A stretch of DNA of 64,000 nt from Cryptomeria japonica (Eukaryota; Streptophyta; Pinopsida; Cupressales; Cupressaceae): assembly GCF_030272615.1 (NCBI RefSeq), contig NC_081405.1, positions 313,554,235 through 313,618,234 of the forward strand, read 5' to 3'. The translations under genes and the position numbers were made by a program. Within the stretch, counting starts at the first letter, position 1, and every line of letters starts with the position of its first letter. The notes under the pieces are model-generated. The model saw only the letters and a program-made list of their open reading frames with translations. It ran no database searches and had not been told where the DNA came from. This document shows positions 57,741-64,000 of the stretch, one piece after another.

Positions 57741-57751
57741 AAGGGAGAGAT
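57741..57751 (+). other. Copia-2 polypurine tract
   Basis: AAGGGAGAGA directly before the 3' LTR; a G-rich GGGGGAGAAGG block occurs about 100 bp upstream. Confidence 0.8.
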
Positions 57752-59318
57752 TGTTGGCATTATGTGAACCGGTATGAGGACATAATGATATTGTATGTTG
57801 TCATTGATGTCAATATGTGATATGAAGTGAACCGGCATATTGTGATATGTGAGAAGAGAGAACCGGCATATGTGTGAACCGGTATATATGCCAAAGTGAA
57901 GTGGTATATTTGCTCAAGGTGAACCGGCATGTAGTTATGGGAACTGGCACATGGAAGCATTGTATGACTACCGGTTGGTAGGTAGTTTCCACTTTAGGGT
58001 TTCTGGTTGGAGTACCTCAAGCCTGTGTGACTCAATCGGTGATCTCTGTGTGATGAGTTAGCAGTATAACAGAGAATAGATCGTGTTGCCACATAAGCCC
58101 TATGCACATGAAGGATCTTGCATGAAGAAGACTATCCCTATCCACCTTGGGAATGTGCGAAGTTTGTCAAACGGTGATAACGCGTGATGGGTTATCAGTC
58201 GCCATGAAATTGGTGGATAATGGACGATGGAGAATGTCTTGAGATCGATTCAAGATTGTTGCATTTGATGCAGTATGATTCAACAGTCAGGATTGAACCG
58301 CTTGAATTGCTTAAGCTAACAGGTTTAGGGTTTAGGGTTTCTACTACTGACCTGTCTGTTTCCTATAAGGTCGATGTTGTGTTTCTTTCTAAGGTTGTTG
58401 GCAAAATTTGTATGTGTGTATCCAAGGGAAGTGATACATGATTCTTGCCAGACCAAAGGAGAGAAGAGATACCTGCAAAGTGAATTTGTAGAAGGTGAAG
58501 AGGAGCCAAAATGGATCTACATAAGCATTGAGTGTTGTTACTAGATCATTGTAATTCCTGTTGATCTTTAACCACTTCAATAGTTGTGAAATCCCTTAAC
58601 AGGGTAGCTTTAACCGGCTTGATACAAATCCCTTAATAGGGTAGCTTGAAGTTATTGAGTTCTGGGAAGCTATAGAGCTTTGGAGATCCTTTAGCTATTG
58701 AGTTCTTGAAATCCTCTAACAAGGTAACCCTAACTGGGTTTAACCCTTAATCAGGTATTGTAGCCATCCCTTAACCGGGTGATCCCTAACAGGATCGGTT
58801 CCTAGCAAAACCTATTGTAATGTCTTTAACCGGACAAGGATCCTAACAGAGTGGACTTCTAAAGAGTTCAAAAGTAGCTTGTGGGTATTCATCCCCACCG
58901 TGGTTTTTCCCAGTTGGGTTTCCACGTGAAAATATGTGTGTCATTTGTGATGCTCTTATCTTGTGATGCTTTGTTATTGCCTGTTAAGCTTATGATGGTT
59001 TAGTGTTTTATGCCTGTCTATAAAACATATTGAACTAACTATTGTGAAGATCTAATGATAGTTTACCTATTAATGCATGAGGGTGTAATGGTACTATAGT
59101 ATTGAGCTAAGAGGAAAGATAAGAGTTTAACTAGTTTATGATTGTTTTAGTTGTTCTTGGTCTTACCGGTTGCTCTATGTTTCAACCAGTATCACTGTTT
59201 GCTAGTCATTTGGAGTATTTGTTGTCAAACCAGTTTTGGACTGTATTTTTGTCTGTACTGATTCACCCCCCCCCTCTCAGTATCGGTTTGGTACTATTCA
59301 TTCATCATTGAGTTATCA
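57752..59318 (+). repeat. Copia-2 3' LTR (uninterrupted)
   Basis: 1,567 bp from TGTTGGCATTATGTG to GAGTTATCA. It is the reference that shows the CACTA insertion point in the 5' LTR (single AGA at about 58674). Confidence 0.93.
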
Positions 59319-59323
59319 TGTTC

Positions 59324-60378
59324 ATGCAAATGAATCTTATAGGCCTCAAGTTCCATCTCACTACTGTCAATCATGTGGGGCCCTTTGCACTTATCACCCT
59401 AATAGTAGTTAGCATGCACCTACACAACAACCATCTACTACAGAGAATATGGTCATGACAAAGTCTCTACTGAGTGAGACATTCGACATTGATACACAGG
59501 TAAATTTTTGCAACTTCATTTAATTTTGTCTATTAAATTTTATTTTGAAGTGTTAGAATAACTAAATTAGTACAATGATTACGATAAAAATGTAGGGTCA
59601 AAGTGTTTTTACTACCTATGACATTCCCCCAACCACATTTTACACAACACCATCAAGTGATCAAGTATGTATCCAGTAAATAATTCAACTATTACATGTG
59701 AATAGTCAACATTAGATGAATGGTTTTCTCATAAGTCACTTTGGATGTCAAATAGTTTGGTGTTGGAGCTTCAACATCAACACCTCACAGTGAAGTTCAT
59801 CAAGGCATTTACACCGAGGTAACCTTTATTCATGAATGGTATGGTAAAACAAGTTTAGTAGCTTTGATAATTGAATAATAGTTATTGTTTCATTTTCAGT
59901 TGTTGACATCAAATACTCATCTTGATGTTTGAGCTGCATTGGATTGTGGTGTTGTTACAATAGTAGCAAGTTCAGAAGCTTTGACAGAGGTATGCGACAA
60001 ATTAGTACATTTCAATTGCTCTTTTAATTGTCTATATTGAAAATTGTAATGATACTTGTATGTAATTTAATTTCTATCATAATGCTTGTTGTAGGGCCTT
60101 GTCACTCTTGAGCATGATCATCCCCCCATTGTGGATGAATAGAGTGATTATATGTTTTTAGTAAGTAATTATTCTATTATTTGTCATTCTACAATTAATT
60201 TTTTATATATATTATATATTGATGTCTATAGTTTTGACTGTATCAATTGGAACTCCAGAGAAGTCTAGAAAGGAGGACTAGTGAGCACATTTGAAAGACA
60301 CCACCATCGCATATATCTCCATCCCCTCAATAGTCAAAGTCTGCTCGTGATCTATTTCTTGGTGCTAGTGGGAAATGA
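59324..60378 (+). pseudogene. Unidentified multi-exon gene, 3' part (rest of exon 2 to exon 7)
   Basis: Exon 2 resumes at 59324 in the frame left at 26399 (HANESYRPQVPSHYCQSCGA, LCTYHP) and ends DIDTQ|GTAAAT at 59499. Further exons, all phase 0 with AG/GT borders: 59596-59664 (GQSVFTTYDIPPTTFY), 59756-59818 (FGVGASTSTPHSEVHQ), 59900-59989, 60095-60160 and 60232-60378 (last: LYQLELQRSLERRTSEH, KSARDLFLGASGK, stop TGA 60376-60378). Internal stops (TAG near 59402 and 60140s, TGA near 59930, 60235 and 60293, TAG near 60330) fit lost Gln and Arg codons. The CysXXCys in exon 2 is the only metal-ligand-like motif. Family unknown; small phase-0 exons also mark the accessory gene of the CACTA element, so a transposon gene is possible. 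Confidence 0.6.
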
Positions 60379-60950
60379 ATAGACTAGGGGCCTTTATTGT
60401 ATGCCTAAATGTCATTTTTTAGCATATGTTTTTTATTATGTATATGTGACATTTTATCGCCATATGGCTTTTGGCAAGCTCGTATCACTGTATTGGATAT
60501 ATATGCTATAATCTTATTGACATGAAACATTTTATGACTTTATGAATTTTTTGGTTAATGCAAATCATATTACAACTATTATGCAAAATCACATATATAA
60601 ATTTGATTATTGAAATTGAGGTTCTCTAATTTTAGAAACATTTTTGTATGTGAACTATTATATATTATAAAGGTGTTTTCTACAATTATTATTACATTTT
60701 TAATTGAAATCAATTCTTGTTCGATAATTCAACTTCATAACTTGGTAACTAGTAAATATATTTATTTCCATGCCTAGAATTTCTATTTTTTCGTAGACCA
60801 TGGATACAAACTGTAGTAACATATATCCTAGTTACATTTTTAGTTTCAATAACTAGTCTCTTCACTTTAGTTAGAGTTAGTTTAAATTAGTGTTTTTGAT
60901 TAAGGGAAAACGGGTTTGGATGGGTCCCTAAAACCCAATACATAAGGAAG
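60379..60950. other. Gene-free spacer
   Basis: AT-rich sequence after the split gene; probably its 3' UTR and flank. No feature seen. Confidence 0.5.
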
Positions 60951-62178
60951 TGTAAAGCGGAAAATCGCGATCGAACCCTAGTTGCTCTCCCTTCTTCCAA
61001 CTCCAAGGAGAGAGAAGGGAGATTCACTAGGGTTGATGGTTTTCACTTAGGGGAGAGACTTTACATTCAAAAGAGGGGTTGAAACCCACAAGATCCAATC
61101 CCACACAATGCAAGATTGGATGCTAAATGTGTTTCAAGGGTTAAGAAAGCAAGGCGACCCTCTTTTGTAAAGAATGTTGATAGAAGAATTAAGCTAGGAA
61201 TGCATAGAAAGTGACAAAGAATCACTTATAAACTGAGATAGGGATATAGGATGAAGCTGCGGACCTGGAATTAGCAGTAAAATGTCGATACGGTGCTGTC
61301 CTGCAAATTTGAGCAAAAGTTGTCGGGACGATGGCGCCCGGCGTGCACACGGTCCTCCGAAAAATTCACGAAACGAAGGGGGATCTGTTCATCTTTGCAC
61401 AAGGATTCCAGATCTTCAATTTCAGCCGCGTACCTGCAACCTACACACAGAAAAGCGAAGACGATTGGGGGGTTAGGGATTAGGGGTTTGCCTTTAGGTC
61501 AAACCCCGGTTTTGGAATTAACCAAGAAATGAGAAATTGCTGTAAATGTAAATGTATGTAATGTAAAACAAGTACTAATACCTTGTTGTAAGGATGTTTG
61601 TATCCTTATGTGCGATGGTTGTATGTTGTAGCATGTAATGTGTTGTAAGTGATCTCCTCTTCAATGGTTGAATCCTTGTCTTGAATGCAACACTTAGCCT
61701 TGAATGGAGACTTAGAATGATCAATTGCTTGAAGGAATGCTTGAATGCTTGAATGCTTGAGTATAGTTTCCACGGCTTTTTCATCATGTATGTATATGTC
61801 CAAATGAGAGAGGAAAATGTAGTTTATATACTTGTCAATTAGGGCTGATAGACTGATTTTCCTGACCTTAGGCCGACCAGGAAAGATAATTTTCCAATTT
61901 GCAAACATAAAGACCCGAAGTCCGAAAGAGACTGGGCCCAAAATAGGACCCAGGGACCAGGGCGCTGGGCGCCATGGTCCTGGGGGACTAGGGCGCTGGG
62001 CGCTCTGGTCCCACCTCCCGGGACAGCAGGGTGCAAAGGAGGTTCAGGCCAGGGTGCAAGAAAATGCAGTTTTCAATGTCATAATCAGGTTTCGGGGTCT
62101 CCATTCAGGTTGCGTGTTGCGTCACCATCGTGAAGACCGAAATGCAGTCAAAATTGCAAGTGTCGCAATTTTAGGACA
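60951..62178 (-). repeat. Gypsy-type LTR (family G3), minus strand
   Basis: On the minus strand it begins TGTCCTAAAATTG and ends CGCTTTACA, 1.23 kb, and shares start, end and the ACTAGGGTTC..TTTTCC block with 23070-24186. The internal side is to the right (62179 on), so it is the 3' LTR. A (GCTTGAAT)n-like short repeat sits near 61735-61765. Confidence 0.82.
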
Positions 62179-62205
62179 CTACATTTAGCCCCCACTTTAG
62201 CGGGA
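62179..62205 (-). other. Polypurine tract of the minus-strand G3 element
   Basis: The minus strand reads AAAGTGGGGGCTAAATGTAG before the LTR, matching the tract at 23051-23069. Confidence 0.65.
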
Positions 62206-62921
62206 GTATAAGCGTATGCTCATACTTCCGGTAAAGTAAAAGGAAACAACATTGAAAGACTTTCACCACGTCAAGGAGACAAGATACACCAAGCCCCCAG
62301 TGGACTAAGGATCTTACAACTTCAATTGACACAGTAAAAGGGAAGATCACGAGGGATAACCATGACTGTCAGTAGTAAGGTTCCCTCACTATGAGTCATG
62401 CAAGAAAGATATCAAAAATTTTCAAGGCAAAGCTAAATTTGTCAAGAAATTTTCAAGTATCTTGAAAAGATATGAACGGGATGTATGCCCCCCTACGTTA
62501 AAGCGATCGCACATGCCTCACTGGGGGTGATTGCTTTAAGGTAGTGATACATATAAGAAATGAGAAAGGAGCACGTTATCACAAGGATTTAGCCCCCAAG
62601 TGTGAGATAAGCCCAAGGATAATAGACACAAAACACAAAGCACAAGGTGACTTCACTTTCCTCGGGGTCAGTATGCTGTATGATTATTCATGTATATCAT
62701 ATGTATGTATGCATAATTGTTCTTCATTCCCCAATCAAGGAAGGTCACCTAGAAGAAGGGAACACATGTGTCTTTTGAGTCAACATAAGAGAGATCGAGA
62801 GATCTCAATGCTTTGCATCATCCTCAAGCAGACAACACTAAGGACAACAAATAGAAGAATGAGAACAACACATAGAAGAAGTAACGAAAGAGAGGAGGAG
62901 AGAATCTGCTATGCTAATGAA
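62206..62921 (-). other. 3' UTR of the minus-strand G3 element
   Basis: No gene supported. A plus-strand frame at 62544-62930 has no domain. Confidence 0.45.
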
Positions 62922-64000
62922 CTAGTCTAGCATGTCATCTACCCCCCGATCTTGCTGATCAATTTTTTGGGAAGGCAGGGAACATGCTAGAGGAGGAACA
63001 TCCAACACAGCAGATGGAGCTATCACAAGATCCAAACAAGGGCTATGTTCATATCCCAAGCCGCGGTGTTCTTGTCTAGGAGCTAGGATAAGTGCTTTAG
63101 AAAATTCGTTAGATAGATGGTTATCAATATCAACAAGTTCATATTCACTATCAAAATGAACAGGAGTAACATTTGCATCATGAATAACATTTTCATCTAG
63201 ATCATCATCAAGATTTATAAAAATAGGATGTTTAACTCGCACATGATCAAGACCATCATGCATCTTATGTTTAGGAGATTTAGGCTCAATTTCCGGCTGA
63301 GGAGAAAATGGAATACTGCTTGTTGAAGGTGTTTTTGGGGATCGCAAAGTTTGAGAAGCAGCTGCCTGAGCTCTAAGACGACGCTTTCGTCAGCGTTCAC
63401 GTGCAGAATGATTTCATCTAGTCTTAGTAGGAAGTTGAGAAGATTGAGGAGGAGGAATGTTCTCATCCTTATCACTTGGGTGTTTAGGTTGTGGTCTCTT
63501 AGGCTGGATAATAGGAGAAGAGGAAGGTCTCTTCTCTCTATAAGAGGAAGGAGGAGGAACTGCTCCATATAAAGGAGGAATATTTTGTTTTGGAAGGAGA
63601 CCAAGTCCATCATGATGAGGAGGGATAGGTCTACTTTTAGGAAGTTTATTAATCATAGGCATAATCACATCCATAGGGATGGGTTGGGAATCTTCTTGAG
63701 GAAAGACATTAGTTTTATCTTTCAAAGGAAGAACTTCCTTCTCAAGAATGATAGGAATGTCAAGTTTGGGTGTTCTAGGTTCACTTAGAGAAAGGATCAT
63801 ATCTTTTTTCCACTTTTGATAAGATTTGAAAAGATGATCACTTCGCGGAGGAAGAGATTGGAATTGTTTAGGCCAAAAGTAATCAATAGGAATGCTAGAA
63901 GTTCTTTCAGCTGGTTTAAAGAGACTATGATTGACAGTAACAACTTCACCATTATGGGGAAATTTAAAACACTTGTGGATAGGAGAAGCAATAGCTTTCA
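62922..64000 (-). pseudogene. C-terminal part of a gypsy-type polyprotein without pol (runs off the window)
   Basis: On the minus strand the edge of the window reads KCFKFPHNGEVVTVNHSLFK, the end of a gypsy-type protease region (compare [12 protein letters not shown] in the first gypsy at about 5085-5115). It continues through IPIDYFWPKQFQSLPPRSDH and a Pro-rich stretch (KLPKSRPIPPHHDGLGLLPK, PPPSSYREKRPSSSPI) to a stop at about 63414-63416. The 63347-62922 frame (FINLDDDLDENVIHDANVTP, ending DRGVDDMLD) lies in another phase, so there is at least one frameshift near 63350-63410. Then only UTR and LTR follow. No RT, RNase H or integrase is seen, so the element would need another copy's enzymes. 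Confidence 0.6.

Larger units (their letters stand above)
26400..59318 (+). mobile_element. Copia-2 retrotransposon with two large nested insertions
   Basis: Both LTRs, PBS, gag, protease, integrase, RT, RNase H and polypurine tract are present on the plus strand. Flanks are TGTTG (26395-26399) and TGTTC (59319-59323), a 5-bp target duplication with one change. Removing the CACTA element and the 5-kb solo LTR leaves about 7.5 kb, a normal copia size. About a dozen differences, nearly all transitions, are seen in the first 230 aligned LTR bases, so the insertion is not recent. Confidence 0.9.

Noticed and set aside
62544-62930. 128-codon plus-strand frame as a gene
   Set aside because: It lies in the 3' UTR of a minus-strand element, has no domain and looks compositional.

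Overview
The window is a piece of a seed-plant nuclear genome. Repeat density and the decayed, kilobase-scale nesting suggest a large gymnosperm/conifer-like genome; that taxonomic guess is inference. Almost everything here is transposable-element DNA. I found no intact ordinary host gene, no tRNA, no CRISPR and nothing bacterial. Open frames are short because the element genes are riddled with stops, mostly of the kind left by decay of methylated cytosines.

Layout, left to right. (1) 1-2149, minus strand: the gag end, primer-binding site and LTR of a Ty1/copia element running off the left edge. (2) 2150-17029, plus strand: a decayed Ty3/gypsy element of the dual-RNase-H (Tat-type) lineage, with gag, protease, G-patch, RT, RNase H, second RNase H and integrase. 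It ends in its 3' LTR (15878-17029). A 5'-truncated copia element (about 11276-15556) is inserted in its 3' UTR. (3) 17030-18862: gene-poor DNA with a (GT)n tract, a 163-bp foldback and a diverged 5S rRNA remnant. (4) 18863-24186: a second gypsy-type element with a gag-like ORF but no visible pol, interrupted by the LTR and leader of another gypsy copy whose leader carries a cluster of TCGTACGA-like motifs. (5) 25415-60378: an unidentified multi-exon gene, now a pseudogene, split within exon 2 by the next block.

(6) 26400-59318: a copia element (Copia-2) flanked by TGTTG/TGTTC. It has itself been hit twice. A 20.3-kb CACTA (En/Spm) DNA transposon (27317-47654, matching 16-bp TIRs, AGA target duplication) sits in its 5' LTR. 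A 5.06-kb TG...CA sequence with a TGATG duplication, best read as a giant solo LTR (48961-54015), sits in its gag. The CACTA element carries two minus-strand genes: a nine-exon TNP2-type transposase ending in DUF4216 and a poly-Asp tail, and a second gene that starts with a recognisable SET (lysine methyltransferase-like) domain and continues into a TNPA/Ptta-like domain. (7) 60379-64000: spacer, then the 3' LTR and the 3' end of a minus-strand gypsy-type element that reaches its LTR without RT or integrase.

Most interesting: the SET-domain gene inside the CACTA element; the split gene with consistently phase-0 exons; a 400-bp near-perfect palindrome with a third, direct copy beside it; and the TCGTACGA cluster. 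Relative order read from the nesting: split gene, then Copia-2, then CACTA and the solo LTR.
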